Source: Promethearchaeota archaeon (lineage in GTDB: Archaea > Asgardarchaeota > Lokiarchaeia > Sigynarchaeales > SOKP01). Taken from it: a stretch of DNA of 40,172 nt. Of the stretch, positions 17,167-26,007 are shown piece by piece. Below the pieces are notes generated by a model that saw only the letters and a list, made by a program, of their open reading frames with translations, did no database searches and was not told the origin of the DNA. Numbering within the stretch: position 1 is the first letter of the stretch; every line of letters starts with the position of its first letter. The DNA is taken from the NCBI GenBank assembly GCA_014730295.1, contig WJIN01000262.1, positions 1 to 40,172 of the forward strand, read 5' to 3'. The position numbers and the translations under genes were made by a program.

Positions 17167-17526
17167 TTATTTTATACTCATTTTACGTATTAATTTATAC
17201 AGACGAAATTTACTGGGGTAATTCTCTTTGCTGAGAGTCAATACCTTAAATAATACAGTTCCTCCGTTAGTGTAAGGTTTCCCGGGATCTAAACAGTGAA
17301 AATATGCATCCCCATCCTTTTTCTTTGAAAGTCCTAGATGAGCTGGTGGTACCCCTTCTCTAAGTGCCATCAAGAAGGGACCAAGACAAAATAATGCGTG
17401 CACACAAACTGCATCAGAGTTCTTAAGGTCGATAGTTGGACCCTTGATTACTGTTTTATCTCCCACACTATAAACGGGACATTTACCCTCTACTTTTATT
17501 GCTTCGAAAATTAAAATATGCTCCAT
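17167..17526 (-). CDS. TIGR04076-type small protein
   Basis: A 119-residue protein resembling the TIGR04076 family, whose function is not established. Family features are visible: an early VEGKCPVYSVGDKTVIKG segment (Cys-Pro then a VGD turn), the VCVHALFCLGPFLMALREGV core, HLGLSKKKDGDAYFHCLDPG, and a final strand GGTVLFKVLTL. The conserved cysteines (in GKCP, VCVH, FHCLDPG) suggest metal or redox chemistry. In other prokaryotes the family is often linked to anaerobic metabolism; that link is from general knowledge. It is monocistronic, and its stop is next to a strong hairpin. Confidence 0.75.
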   Translation of the reverse strand: MEHILIFEAIKVEGKCPVYSVGDKTVIKGPTIDLKNSDAVCVHALFCLGPFLMALREGVPPAHLGLSKKKDGDAYFHCLDPGKPYTNGGTVLFKVLTLSKENYPSKFRLYKLIRKMSIK

Positions 17527-17737
17527 TTTTATTTGTTGGTTTTAACCTACTTCTTAGAATGTATGAGATTTATTTATTTGCGTTCTTATTTAAATTGAAT
17601 CATTTTAATAAAATATACTTGTAGAATCCATTTTTAGTTTGAATTATTCTAAAGGTTTTTTGTTGAATATGTTAAGATGTTAAATTCATCAACATCTAAA
17701 ACAAAAAAAAATTATTAATCAATAAAGCTAATAATAT

Positions 17738-17745
17738 TATATAAA
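17738..17745 (+). promoter_or_regulatory. TATA box of the small GTPase gene
   Basis: TATATAAA is centred about 22 nt upstream of the GTPase ATG at 17764. With the usual archaeal spacing of 25-30 nt, transcription would start at or next to the ATG, so a leaderless mRNA is likely. No Shine-Dalgarno site is seen. Confidence 0.45.
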
Positions 17746-17763
17746 TTAATATTAAGAAACAAT

Positions 17764-18375
17764 ATGTCCGAAAATTCTAGAAGATTGCTGAAATTTAAGG
17801 TGGTGGTTGCTGGAGCGAAAAACGCCGGGAAAACAAGTTTAATTAGGCGGTATGCCACCGGCAAATTCCATTCTGATCTCTTATCTACGATCGGGGTCGA
17901 TTTTGAAACGAAAAAGGTCGAGATAGATGACACGGACATTCTCTTGAATATTTGGGACTTTGCAGGAGAAAAGAAATTCAGAATTTTACTTCCATCGTAT
18001 GTCTCTGGAGCTTCTGGAGCACTTATCTTGTATGATATCACTAATAAAGATTCCTTAATTGACCTGCATGATTGGATGAAAGTTATCAGCTCAGTCCCGA
18101 ACAATCCTAAAACAAAATTATTATTAGAAGCGAAGGGCGACCTTGAGGACCAGAGGGAGGTCTCAAAGGAGGAAGCGCAGAAAATATTTCAGAGGTATGA
18201 CTTCCAAGGTGAATTATTAAAAACGTCAGCGAAAACAGGGGAAAATGTAGAAAAAGCCTTTGAAATGTTAGGCAGGCAGATATTGGAAAATTCATTAAAA
18301 AAATGTCCTAATTGTGGTAATTTATATCCTATCGAACAAAAATTCTGTCAATACTGCGGAAGAAAAACTCAATGA
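17764..18375 (+). CDS. Ras-superfamily small GTPase with C-terminal zinc ribbon
   Basis: A 203-residue Rab/Ras-like GTPase of the expanded Asgard set. G1 is GAKNAGKTS (17-25). The switch I Thr is T42 in STIGVDF. G3 is WDFAGE (64-69), with Glu where Ras has catalytic Gln61. G5 is TSAKTG. The G4 motif is degenerate: NKxD is replaced by AKGD, which may alter guanine selectivity. After the G domain comes a four-cysteine zinc ribbon (CPNCG...CQYCG) in the place where eukaryotic homologues carry a lipidated tail, so attachment is likely through protein or nucleic-acid binding. It is a lone gene. GTP binding is likely; efficient intrinsic hydrolysis is doubtful. Confidence 0.93.
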   Translation: MSENSRRLLKFKVVVAGAKNAGKTSLIRRYATGKFHSDLLSTIGVDFETKKVEIDDTDILLNIWDFAGEKKFRILLPSYVSGASGALILYDITNKDSLIDLHDWMKVISSVPNNPKTKLLLEAKGDLEDQREVSKEEAQKIFQRYDFQGELLKTSAKTGENVEKAFEMLGRQILENSLKKCPNCGNLYPIEQKFCQYCGRKTQ

Positions 18376-18561
18376 GGGAGAATATACTCGTAGCTTTGGT
18401 GCTTGGAGGATCTACTACAAGGAATTGATTTATGGTTAATCTCTTAGAATTCTAATTTTAATTGAATTGCAATAGTAATGCAGCGAAGCATAACACAACT
18501 AAAAAATATAAAATAGAATTGAATATTTTATTGATCAAATTTGATCAATGAGCATCCTATT

Positions 18562-19632
18562 ATGAATTATGATATAGAAAAAGATATCAGTGAAATCTTA
18601 GACCGCTTAGAAAAGGATAATATATCGTTTAAAAACCAGACAGTCTTGGTTACAGGAGGCGCAGGATTTCTTGGTTCCTGGGTTTGTGATGTGTTAGTGC
18701 GACAAGGAGCCTATTGTATCTGTTTAGATAATTTTGCTTCGGGAAAATTTGAGAACATAGAACATTTGAGGGATCTTGCCAACTTTCGCTTCATAAACCA
18801 TGATATTTCAAAACCGATTTATTTTGGGTTAAGTAATCATCCTGAAGGAATATGCATTGGAGACATTAAGAAACTTGACATTGTTATGCACATGGCTTCA
18901 CGAGCATCTCCATTTGAATTTCGACAATATCCAATTCCCATATTAAAAAGTAATACTTTAGGGACGATGAATGCGTTAGGGATTGCTAAAGCTCATAATG
19001 CTCTTTTTTTCTATACAAGTACTTCAGAAGTATATGGAAATCCTCCAGATGAAGCCGTACCAACTCCAGAAACATATTTTGGTAACGTCAATCCCGTAGG
19101 TCCCCGTTCGTGCTACGATGAGTCAAAACGTGCGGGAGAAGCCTTTATAAAAGCCTATGAACTCCAACATAATATGCGGGCTAAAATCGTTCGAATATTT
19201 AATACGTCGGGACCAAGGATACGTTATGGACCGGAGTTTGGACGCGTGATCCCAAATTTCATCCACCAAGCTTTAAATGATTTAGATATTACGGTCTTTG
19301 GTGATGGGTCCCAAACTCGTTCGTTTACCTATGTAATTGATGAGATCGAAGGATTTTTTAAAATTGTGGATAGAGACGAAACATTAGGAGAAGTTATCAA
19401 TTTAGGTAATAATAAAGAATATACAATTTTAGAGTTAGCTGAAATTATTTTAGAATTGACCGATTCCAATTCAGAAATTATATTCAAACCCCTTCCGATC
19501 GATGATCCAGAGCGCCGATGTCCCGATCTTAGTAAGGCAAAACAATTATTAGATTGGGAGCCAAAGACTCCCTTGAAAGAAGGTTTAAAAAAAACAATTG
19601 AATGGTTTGAGGATTTAGAAGAAAATGAGTGA
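18562..19632 (+). CDS. NAD-dependent epimerase/dehydratase (UDP-glucuronate decarboxylase-like)
   Basis: An extended short-chain dehydrogenase of about 356 residues acting on nucleotide sugars. The Rossmann motif VTGGAGFLGSW binds NAD, and the catalytic set is visible in YTSTSEVYGNP and in SCYDESKRAGE (YxxxK). The later KIVRIFNTSGPRI and FGDGSQTRSFTYVIDEIEGF segments are typical of UDP-glucuronate decarboxylase and UDP-glucose 4-epimerase. The product probably feeds protein glycosylation or surface polysaccharide. ATG 18562 is preferred to TTG 18541. An extra N-terminal segment of about 30 residues precedes the Rossmann fold. It overlaps the next gene by 8 nt, so they are co-translated. Confidence 0.9.
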   Translation: MNYDIEKDISEILDRLEKDNISFKNQTVLVTGGAGFLGSWVCDVLVRQGAYCICLDNFASGKFENIEHLRDLANFRFINHDISKPIYFGLSNHPEGICIGDIKKLDIVMHMASRASPFEFRQYPIPILKSNTLGTMNALGIAKAHNALFFYTSTSEVYGNPPDEAVPTPETYFGNVNPVGPRSCYDESKRAGEAFIKAYELQHNMRAKIVRIFNTSGPRIRYGPEFGRVIPNFIHQALNDLDITVFGDGSQTRSFTYVIDEIEGFFKIVDRDETLGEVINLGNNKEYTILELAEIILELTDSNSEIIFKPLPIDDPERRCPDLSKAKQLLDWEPKTPLKEGLKKTIEWFEDLEENE

Positions 19633-20164
19633 AAACAATAATAATAATAATAATGAAAGTGATTATAAACGGAAATTAAAGGAAAGCTTTGAGCATTTTG
19701 ATAAATTAGTGACCGTATGTTTACTTGCGGGAATTCTTATAGTTTCCGGATTTATAGTCTATTATGTGTTAAATCCGGAACCACCCTTCACTACTTTTAC
19801 GATTCTAAATGAGGAAAAAGAGATGGGTAATTACCCCACTAACGCAACCGTAGGTGAAAATATTTCTTTTTATGTAGGAATAGGAAATTACTTGGAAAGA
19901 GAGGCAACTTTTGCTGTTAATATCTCTAAAGGTGATAATGAAACCACCTTAGGGTCGAATGGTGCTGAAAATGCAGAATATAATTTCACAACTCCCAACA
20001 TAACCCTTGATCATAATGAGGAATGGATTTCAGAACAACTAAATATATCATTTTACACTCCAGGAAACAGAACGCTAATCGTGGAACTTTTTGAGGTCAT
20101 ATCTCCATCGAAATCTACCTTTCTAAACATATTATTTCTACGCATTAATGTGACCGTGTCATAG
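19625..20164 (+). CDS. DUF1616-like membrane-anchored protein
   Basis: A 179-residue protein. A short Asn-rich N-terminus is followed by one membrane segment (LVTVCLLAGILIVSGFIVYYV, about 29-49; 20 residues shown as LVTVCLLAGILIVSG plus FIVYY). The exterior domain has the DUF1616 C-terminal pattern: FTILNEEKEMGNYPTNATVGENISFYVGIGN (here split FTILNEEKEMGNYP and TVGENISFYVGIGN), then a final strand pair with NEEW and LNISFYTPGN. It has many N-x-S/T sequons (for example NAT, NIS, NET, NFT, NIT), so it is probably an externally displayed glycoprotein. Overlap with the epimerase gene suggests a shared role in surface glycosylation. Confidence 0.75.
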   Translation: MSENNNNNNNESDYKRKLKESFEHFDKLVTVCLLAGILIVSGFIVYYVLNPEPPFTTFTILNEEKEMGNYPTNATVGENISFYVGIGNYLEREATFAVNISKGDNETTLGSNGAENAEYNFTTPNITLDHNEEWISEQLNISFYTPGNRTLIVELFEVISPSKSTFLNILFLRINVTVS

Positions 20165-20204
20165 AAATATCAACTCTAAGATTAAATTTAAAAGAAAAAT
20201 GAGA

Positions 20205-21587
20205 CTATGCAGAGCCGATTATCTGCATATCTTCAATTTTTACATACGGAGCCCAAAAGGACCCATATACTTTATAATCTTTAGAAATCGCCGAGATATT
20301 TTTAAAAAGATCCATTAAATTAATCCCAAACATTGTCTCATTGAGCGAATGTGAAATCTCTCCATTTTGTATAAGATTGCCATGTAAGATTAAGCCAGAA
20401 AAGTCTCCGGTCGCGATATTCGGCGAATCTCCTGTATAATCAAATAAGATACCTTTTTTAATATCGCGAATCATTTCATCTTTTGAAAGCTCTCCGGTCT
20501 TTAAGATAAAATTTGTGGAGCTTATAGAGGGTGTGGAACTATAAGAAGAGCGGACTGCATTTCCGGTACTTGTTATTCCCTCTTTCGAGGCGGTATAACT
20601 GTTGTGCAATAATCCATTTTTAAGGAAGTTCCCTTCTTCAACGATCATCTTATTCTTGCACGGTACACCTTCATCATCAAACGTAGAAGAGCCCGTTGCT
20701 CCATCAATTAAAGCATTATCTTCCACCGTGAGCATAGAAGATCCTATTTTCTTACCTCGTTTGCCTACTAAAAAGCTTCTTTTATATTGAAATGTTTCCG
20801 CATTGATGGCTGAAGCTAAGGGACCCAAAATTAGGCTTGAGGTCCCTTTTGGGGTTAAAATCACGGGAACCTTCAGATTTTTAATTTTTTTTCTATTTAA
20901 ATTTTGTTTAGCATCCTCTAAGGCAAGACTGGCTGTATCTTTTCCATTTAATTCTCGCAAATCTCGTACTGATTGTCGTTCAAATCCAGAAGATGTTTCT
21001 CCCGTAGAATCGTCTTTAACAATGATATTTGAACTAATGGAGGCAATGGTTTTTTTACCCGTTGTCTCGACTCCGTTAGAATTAAACACATAAGTTTCCG
21101 AATAATTTGTCTTGAATGTCGCTGACTGAGAGATTGCCAACTTATCTTCATCACATACTTCAATCAAATCAGCAACATATCGGGACGCTTCTTCAATTTT
21201 AAAATTTTCAATATTTTCATTATAAAGTGCTTTGACATTCGGATAATTGTCATAATGAGAAGGCAAGTCCTTAAAATCAGGATCTGGTGTTCCCGCATTC
21301 ATCATTTTAAAAGCATTTTTTATCATCATATCTAAAGCGAATTTTTCGAAGCGATTCGTATACGAAAAGCCGAGAGAACCTCGCTTATCAAATATACGTA
21401 CTGACATTCCATTTTTTGTTCCAACTTCGCTATTTTTAATCGCATTTTCTTCAATCTCAATATTCATATACCGATTAAGATCGATATATATTTCCGCAGC
21501 TTTAATCATATTGCCTTTTTGTTCAATTTCCTTTAATTTTGTCTCTGCAATATGATAATAGTCAATTTCTAGGTTATTCTTCATCAT
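20205..21587 (-). CDS. pmbA: TldE/PmbA-type subunit of the TldD/TldE protease
   Basis: About 460 residues of the PmbA/TldE family, partner of TldD in a heterodimeric metalloprotease that trims unfolded or modified peptides. There is no HExxxH motif, as expected for the non-catalytic subunit. Recognisable segments are VRIFDKRGSLGFSYTNRFE, LTPKGTSSLILGPLASAINA, and the C-terminal block with SGLILHGNLIQNGEISHSL. ATG 21587 is chosen because it overlaps the stop of the tldD gene (ATGA) and stands 6 nt after a clear GGAGG ribosome-binding site; the open frame extending to 21671 lies inside tldD. The two subunits are translationally coupled. Confidence 0.92.
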   Translation of the reverse strand: MMKNNLEIDYYHIAETKLKEIEQKGNMIKAAEIYIDLNRYMNIEIEENAIKNSEVGTKNGMSVRIFDKRGSLGFSYTNRFEKFALDMMIKNAFKMMNAGTPDPDFKDLPSHYDNYPNVKALYNENIENFKIEEASRYVADLIEVCDEDKLAISQSATFKTNYSETYVFNSNGVETTGKKTIASISSNIIVKDDSTGETSSGFERQSVRDLRELNGKDTASLALEDAKQNLNRKKIKNLKVPVILTPKGTSSLILGPLASAINAETFQYKRSFLVGKRGKKIGSSMLTVEDNALIDGATGSSTFDDEGVPCKNKMIVEEGNFLKNGLLHNSYTASKEGITSTGNAVRSSYSSTPSISSTNFILKTGELSKDEMIRDIKKGILFDYTGDSPNIATGDFSGLILHGNLIQNGEISHSLNETMFGINLMDLFKNISAISKDYKVYGSFWAPYVKIEDMQIIGSA

Positions 21588-23029
21588 TGCAATCCTCCTA
21601 CAACAATATCTTTGACTCTTATATATGGTCCTCCGTCTGAAACACGTACACTTTGCCCTCCTTTGCCACAATTCCCATCGGAGAATTTCAATTCCTTTCC
21701 GATGGCATTTATCCTATTTAACACTTCCAAGGTCATTCCTGAAAGTGCCACATCCCTCATCAATTCCTTTTTTTCTCCGTTCTCAATTTTATAGGAAAGT
21801 TTTGCTTTGAATTGAAAATTACCGGTGGTGGGATCTGTATACCCATAAGTGAAATCTTCGCAAAGAATACCTATTTTAGTATCGGCAATCATTTCATCAA
21901 GACTCCAATCTCCCGGTTCCAATTTAGTCACACCCATCCTAACTTGCGGTTTACTAGTACTAGAAGAGGCTCGACCATGACCATTGGGTGCCTGATTCAT
22001 GCGAGAAGCCGTTTCTAAATTATGGAGATAATTTTTAAATATTCCCTTTTCTATTATTGTTGTTTTTTGGGAGGGGATTCCCTCATCGTCAATAAAATAT
22101 GTTCCGTATAACTCATAAGGCAAGCCAAAATCCTTTCCAATCCCTAATCTAGGATCATCGATAACGGTTACATTTTCCCCAGCTACTTGTACCCCGATTT
22201 TTCCCTCTAAAATGCTTTCTTTATTCAACACTAAATCGGCCTCACAGGCATGACCGAAAGCTTCATGAATGAAAGTTCCTGTCAAACTTGGATCCATGAT
22301 AAGAGTGAACTTCCCTCCGAGTGGGGATTCTGCTTCTAATAATTCAACAGCATTTTTCGCAGACTTTTTGCTTAAATTTTCGGCTTTAGATGTTTTTAAT
22401 ATCTCCAACCCGCCAAGTCCACCAACAGAATTGGATCCTCTTTGAATAATACCATTTTTTTGAGCAAATATTGCTGAAAACATCCTTAATATTGATAGCT
22501 TCTGAGTAACTCTTGAGCCAAATGAATCAATATATAAACTAGTACCAGAAGCGTCAAAATACAAAGTATGAGTATTTTTAATGTATTCACTGTAATTATT
22601 AGCAATTTTCTCTTGGTTTTTTACCACCTCTATCTTCTCTGAAATATCACTAGTTTCTATTGGTTCTTTAGTTTCTAAATTAAAATTTTCTTGTAATGGT
22701 TTTTTTTCTTGAATCCTAAACTTGGTCTTGTTAAATGATTCTGAGAGGCGGGCAAGCTTTACAGCTTTTTTAAAATTTTGTTCAAGTACGTTTCGAGTTA
22801 AATCTTCTAATACAACGAAGCCCCAACCACCATTATAGAAAGTTCTAATTCCACATTTACTCGTCTCAAATGAGGAAATTTCTTTACTTTTCATATCAGT
22901 AAATTCAACTGAGGAACCTAATTTCAATTCTGCTCTAATGTCCCAATAATCGATTTTATTCTCAGAGAGTTGATCGAATTTACGGATTAATTTCTCATCG
23001 AGAATTTTTAGTTCTTCCGGAAGTTCCAT
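21584..23029 (-). CDS. tldD: TldD-type zinc metalloprotease subunit
   Basis: A 481-residue TldD homologue, the catalytic subunit. The zinc motif HExxxH is present as FIHEAFGHACEADLV (residues about 255-269). The rest follows the family: GGWGFVVLEDLTRNVLEQ near the N-terminus, DDEGIPSQKTTIIEKGIFKNYL in the middle (split here as DDEGIPSQKTTIIEKG and IFKNYL), and GNCGKGGQSVRVSDGGPYIRV at the end. It acts in the cytoplasm on small or unfolded peptides, and in bacteria matures microcin B17. It is first in a two-gene operon with tldE. The pair is complete, with both reading frames intact. Confidence 0.94.
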   Translation of the reverse strand: MELPEELKILDEKLIRKFDQLSENKIDYWDIRAELKLGSSVEFTDMKSKEISSFETSKCGIRTFYNGGWGFVVLEDLTRNVLEQNFKKAVKLARLSESFNKTKFRIQEKKPLQENFNLETKEPIETSDISEKIEVVKNQEKIANNYSEYIKNTHTLYFDASGTSLYIDSFGSRVTQKLSILRMFSAIFAQKNGIIQRGSNSVGGLGGLEILKTSKAENLSKKSAKNAVELLEAESPLGGKFTLIMDPSLTGTFIHEAFGHACEADLVLNKESILEGKIGVQVAGENVTVIDDPRLGIGKDFGLPYELYGTYFIDDEGIPSQKTTIIEKGIFKNYLHNLETASRMNQAPNGHGRASSSTSKPQVRMGVTKLEPGDWSLDEMIADTKIGILCEDFTYGYTDPTTGNFQFKAKLSYKIENGEKKELMRDVALSGMTLEVLNRINAIGKELKFSDGNCGKGGQSVRVSDGGPYIRVKDIVVGGLQ

Positions 23030-23116
23030 ATCCTTTGCCTTTTATAGTTAGACTATAGAATTTTTATTTGTAAATACTTAAAAAGATCTTGGTAAAAAGG
23101 CTAAAAAAGTTTGCTT

Positions 23117-23377
23117 TTATAATTCAAATTTCGTTATGGAATAGAAATGCTGACCATCGTTAATCTGAGATTTATGCTCCTTTTTTTTTTCTTTTAATCG
23201 TTTACTTATTTCTATCGCTTGCCTCGTTGAACACTCTTGAGAGAATTTAGAGGAATTTTTAAATGTAAAGGTTTTATTACATTTCCAACACTTTTTTTTT
23301 TGTATTTGCTTCCAAGAATAATACCACTCTCCACAGTGATAACATCTAAAAAAATAAAATTTCTTGATATTGTCCAT
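23117..23377 (-). CDS. Small zinc-ribbon protein (DUF1922-like)
   Basis: About 86 residues from ATG 23377 (MDNIKKF). A zinc ribbon is formed by CYHCGEWYY and CWKCNKTF, two CxxC pairs about 16 residues apart, followed by a basic helix (QAIEISKRLKEKKKEHK). This resembles archaeal DUF1922 proteins, which have a short rubredoxin-like ribbon and a helix of the AxExVRxLQ type. The role is unknown; nucleic-acid binding is plausible. An upstream TTG/ATG extension to 23404 adds only a hydrophobic stub. It lies downstream of the tldD promoter side and is transcribed leftwards from the shared promoter region at 23405-23553. Confidence 0.65.
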   Translation of the reverse strand: MDNIKKFYFFRCYHCGEWYYSWKQIQKKKCWKCNKTFTFKNSSKFSQECSTRQAIEISKRLKEKKKEHKSQINDGQHFYSITKFEL

Positions 23378-23443
23378 TTGAAGGAATAAAAACGCATTTA
23401 TCAAAAAATAGTAGAGAGTGAAGATTTAATGATTTTTATATAT

Positions 23444-23465
23444 ACCTATTTAGCTATTAATAGGT
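23444..23465. promoter_or_regulatory. Palindromic candidate operator upstream of the phosphate-transport genes
   Basis: Arms ACCTATT and AATAGGT are separated by 8 nt in the divergent region between the zinc-ribbon gene and the DUF47 gene. A TATA-like tract (CTATATATATTATA, about 23489-23502) lies to its right. A repressor site for the phosphate module is plausible but not proven. Confidence 0.35.
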
Positions 23466-23565
23466 CAATCGAAAATTTATATTATCTATATATATTATAA
23501 TAAACAAATCAGAATTCGAGTCTTTGAGATATGAAAATTCTTTTTAAAAACATTTGTGGATATAT

Positions 23566-24228
23566 ATGAAAGCGATTGATAATGAAAGATTAGAAAAATT
23601 GGATATTGATGAACTTACACATACTTTCGTTGATATTATTAACAAACAAACTTCAATATTAATAGATGGAATTGAAAATCTAATTAATGAAGATTTTACA
23701 GAATTTCAAGATAATATGAATTATGTTATCCAAACTAGTACAGAAGTTCAAGTGAAAAAAAAATTTGAGTCGAAAATCTTTAAGTCACGACTAATGTTCA
23801 GCAAAGCCGATCGACTAAAGATTTTCAGTAAGATTAATGATATTAAAAACATCGGGGAATTTCTTGCCAACAAAATGCTTCTTTATAAAGTTGTGTTTCC
23901 CGATGAAGAGTTCAAGCTTCGAATAAGAAGTATTATTAAATCATTAAGATTTATTTCTGTAAAAATTACTGATGCGGTGAAATTTATTGGTTCTGATTTA
24001 GAAAAATCACACGATATTTGTGAAGATATTAAGGAAGAAAGACGGCAAATGCGACAAGAGGAATTTGGCTTATTAAAGCGACTATGGAATTATGATATGG
24101 ATTACTTATCTCGAACATTCTTATATCTTAAAGAATTAATAGAAGGGATTATGATGTTAGCAGACCATATTAAGGATTTTGCCGAATATATTCAATTCTT
24201 ATCAACTAAATATCTTATCTTTGATTAA
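23566..24228 (+). CDS. DUF47/PhoU-like protein, first of two flanking a PiT permease
   Basis: About 220 residues, almost all helical, with the repeated three-helix pattern of DUF47/PhoU-like proteins (for example FVDIINKQTSILIDGIENLI, RIRSIIKSLRFISVKITDAV, FLYLKELIEGIMMLADHIKD). Proteins of this family accompany PiT transporters and are thought to gate or regulate phosphate uptake; some bind iron clusters through E/DxxxD patches. ATG 23566 is preferred over TTG 23554. It lies 18 nt upstream of the PiT gene, so it is probably cotranscribed. It differs strongly from the second DUF47 gene at 25327, so the two are not a recent duplication. Confidence 0.75.
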   Translation: MKAIDNERLEKLDIDELTHTFVDIINKQTSILIDGIENLINEDFTEFQDNMNYVIQTSTEVQVKKKFESKIFKSRLMFSKADRLKIFSKINDIKNIGEFLANKMLLYKVVFPDEEFKLRIRSIIKSLRFISVKITDAVKFIGSDLEKSHDICEDIKEERRQMRQEEFGLLKRLWNYDMDYLSRTFLYLKELIEGIMMLADHIKDFAEYIQFLSTKYLIFD

Positions 24229-24246
24229 TTTAGGGGAGTCTAATTT

Positions 24247-25272
24247 ATTGAAGAATTTGCTGTTTTTCTTATTCCAATACTCATAACTATGGGAATCTCC
24301 CTAGCATTTTCAATCGGTGCCAATGATGAGACGTTATCAGCTCTGGTGGGCGCTGGAGTAATTAAATTCAAAATTGCACTCATAATTGGAGGGGCAGCAA
24401 CGGGATTTGGGATGATTTTTTTTAGCCAAGGGGTAGGAGAAACAGTTGGAGCAGATATTCTTGGGAGTGGAATTAAATACACGCAATTCATGCTCCTTGC
24501 TGTGTTAATAAGCAGTATTATATGGTTAATTATCGGTTCATTTAGTGGAATTCCACTAAGTTCGACACACAGTACTGTAGGGAGCATTTTTGGTGTTCTT
24601 ATCATTTATTCTATATTTGAGGGAGGAATTGATCCCGCAACCGCTCTTAATTATGAAAAATTATTTAATGTAGTGCTGGGATGGTTTCTCTCTCCTGCTT
24701 TCGGATTGATAATTACCTTTATATTTTTTAAGATAATTGCTAAATTTTATCTTTCTAAATTAAGGGGTTTGAATCAAATAGAAAAAGCTGAAAGAAATTG
24801 TAATTGGTTACTATTGATTGCGGTCATATTTGCAGAAATCTGGGTTGGAGCAAATTCCGCCGAATGTATCGGAATTTTCTATGGATTATACAATAGTAAT
24901 TTCATAGATTTAGGTCAATATTATATTTTTGTTATATTATGTGGTATATTTGTTTTTTTGGGCATATATATTGCCGGAAGATATGTAATAAGGAATTTAG
25001 CAAGCCAAATGACAAATGCACGTCCTTCTGAAGGACTAATCCTCCAATCATCATCCGCTATAATTCTGATGATCGCCACTTTTATGGGATTACCAATTTC
25101 TCATTCTCATGTTATAGTATTTTGTATAATAGGTTTAAATTTATCACAAAAGAAAGAGACAGACAAGAAAGGATTGCTTAAAATGGGCGCTTATTGGGTT
25201 TTAACCTTTCCGATTGCGGCCATCTTAGCGGGTTTTATCTATTGGAATTTTCTTATAATTGGATTATCGTAA
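24247..25272 (+). CDS. PiT-family inorganic phosphate transporter, candidate ATT start
   Basis: About 342 residues of the PiT (PF01384) family, cation-coupled phosphate permeases. The two duplicated family signatures are visible: FSIGANDETLSALVGAG in the first half and VGANSAECIGIFYG in the second, with SSTHSTVGSIFGV and GLPISHSHVIV as the paired GxxxS/T-H motifs. About 10 membrane segments can be traced. ATG 24289 would leave only 8 residues before the first signature, truncating TM1. The frame is open back to 24244, and ATT 24247 stands 8 nt after AGGGGAG and adds IEEFAVFLIPILIT, completing TM1. It lies between two DUF47 genes. Identification is secure; the start is inferred. Confidence 0.88.
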   Translation: MEEFAVFLIPILITMGISLAFSIGANDETLSALVGAGVIKFKIALIIGGAATGFGMIFFSQGVGETVGADILGSGIKYTQFMLLAVLISSIIWLIIGSFSGIPLSSTHSTVGSIFGVLIIYSIFEGGIDPATALNYEKLFNVVLGWFLSPAFGLIITFIFFKIIAKFYLSKLRGLNQIEKAERNCNWLLLIAVIFAEIWVGANSAECIGIFYGLYNSNFIDLGQYYIFVILCGIFVFLGIYIAGRYVIRNLASQMTNARPSEGLILQSSSAIILMIATFMGLPISHSHVIVFCIIGLNLSQKKETDKKGLLKMGAYWVLTFPIAAILAGFIYWNFLIIGLS

Positions 25273-25326
25273 ACTATATAAAATATATAGATTATATATT
25301 ACTAAAAAAGCGGATTAGCGAAGGAT

Positions 25327-26007
25327 ATGGGATCATTAATAGAGTATTTTAAAAAGGAAACAGCTAAAAGTGTACTAGAAAAAGCAATTGATCACGCGAT
25401 AAAAGTTCAAGAAAGTGTTGAGAAATTAGATGAAGGAGTAAAAATTCTGATCCAAAATAAAGATTTAGATAAAGCTCATAATATTCTTCATCAGGTTGAC
25501 TTGTTGGAAGGAGATGCTGATACAATCAGAAGAGATATATTGGCATTGATATCAAAGGGAGAGCTTAATCCGAGTGTACGAACAGATCTCTCACATTTAA
25601 TAAAAAGACTGGATGATGTGGCCAATTGTTCTACTGGTGTGGCACGGAGAATAAATACAATTCCGATAACATTTTGGGAACAATCGAGTAATAGATCAAT
25701 AGATTTGATAATTCAAATGATGGACAAAACAGTGGAATGTTCTAAATATTTGGACAAGATTGTATCTGATCTACTGGGAAAAAGACAAAATATAAGGGAA
25801 TTTTCTGAAAAAATTAATAAATTAGAACATGAAGTGGATATTTTAAATATTGAGTTAAGACGCAGTCTCCAGGAAACTCCTTATGATGTGAATAGTTTTT
25901 CAATATTCGTAGTTGGCAATACAATTGATATTATAGAAGCTATTTCGGATGCTATTGAGGCTGTAGCGGATTATATAATGTTGTTATTAAGTAGTACCAG
26001 CGTATAA
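25327..26007 (+). CDS. DUF47/PhoU-like protein, second flank of the PiT permease
   Basis: A 226-residue, all-helical protein of the TIGR00153/DUF47 type. The family pattern is clear: VDLLEGDADTIRRDIL (E-x-x-x-D metal-site helix), LSHLIKRLDDVANCSTGVAR, INKLEHEVDILNIELRR and IIEAISDAIEAVADYIM. It begins 54 nt after the PiT gene, and the three genes form a phosphate-uptake unit. The likely role is regulation or assembly of the permease at the inner face of the membrane. It is closer to the family consensus than the copy at 23566. It is followed by 140 nt of promoter region for purB. Confidence 0.88.
   Translation: MGSLIEYFKKETAKSVLEKAIDHAIKVQESVEKLDEGVKILIQNKDLDKAHNILHQVDLLEGDADTIRRDILALISKGELNPSVRTDLSHLIKRLDDVANCSTGVARRINTIPITFWEQSSNRSIDLIIQMMDKTVECSKYLDKIVSDLLGKRQNIREFSEKINKLEHEVDILNIELRRSLQETPYDVNSFSIFVVGNTIDIIEAISDAIEAVADYIMLLLSSTSV

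Noticed and set aside
17664..17690. Short inverted repeat GATGTT/AACATC upstream of the GTPase
   Set aside because: Only 6 bp in AT-rich DNA and too far from the TATA box to judge.
19625..19680. AAT-rich repeat in the membrane protein's start
   Set aside because: It encodes an Asn run at the N-terminus; a simple low-complexity tract, not a mobile or array repeat.
21588..21671. 28-residue N-terminal extension of the tldE gene
   Set aside because: It lies inside tldD, is rich in Cys and Arg, and a GGAGG site points to ATG 21587.
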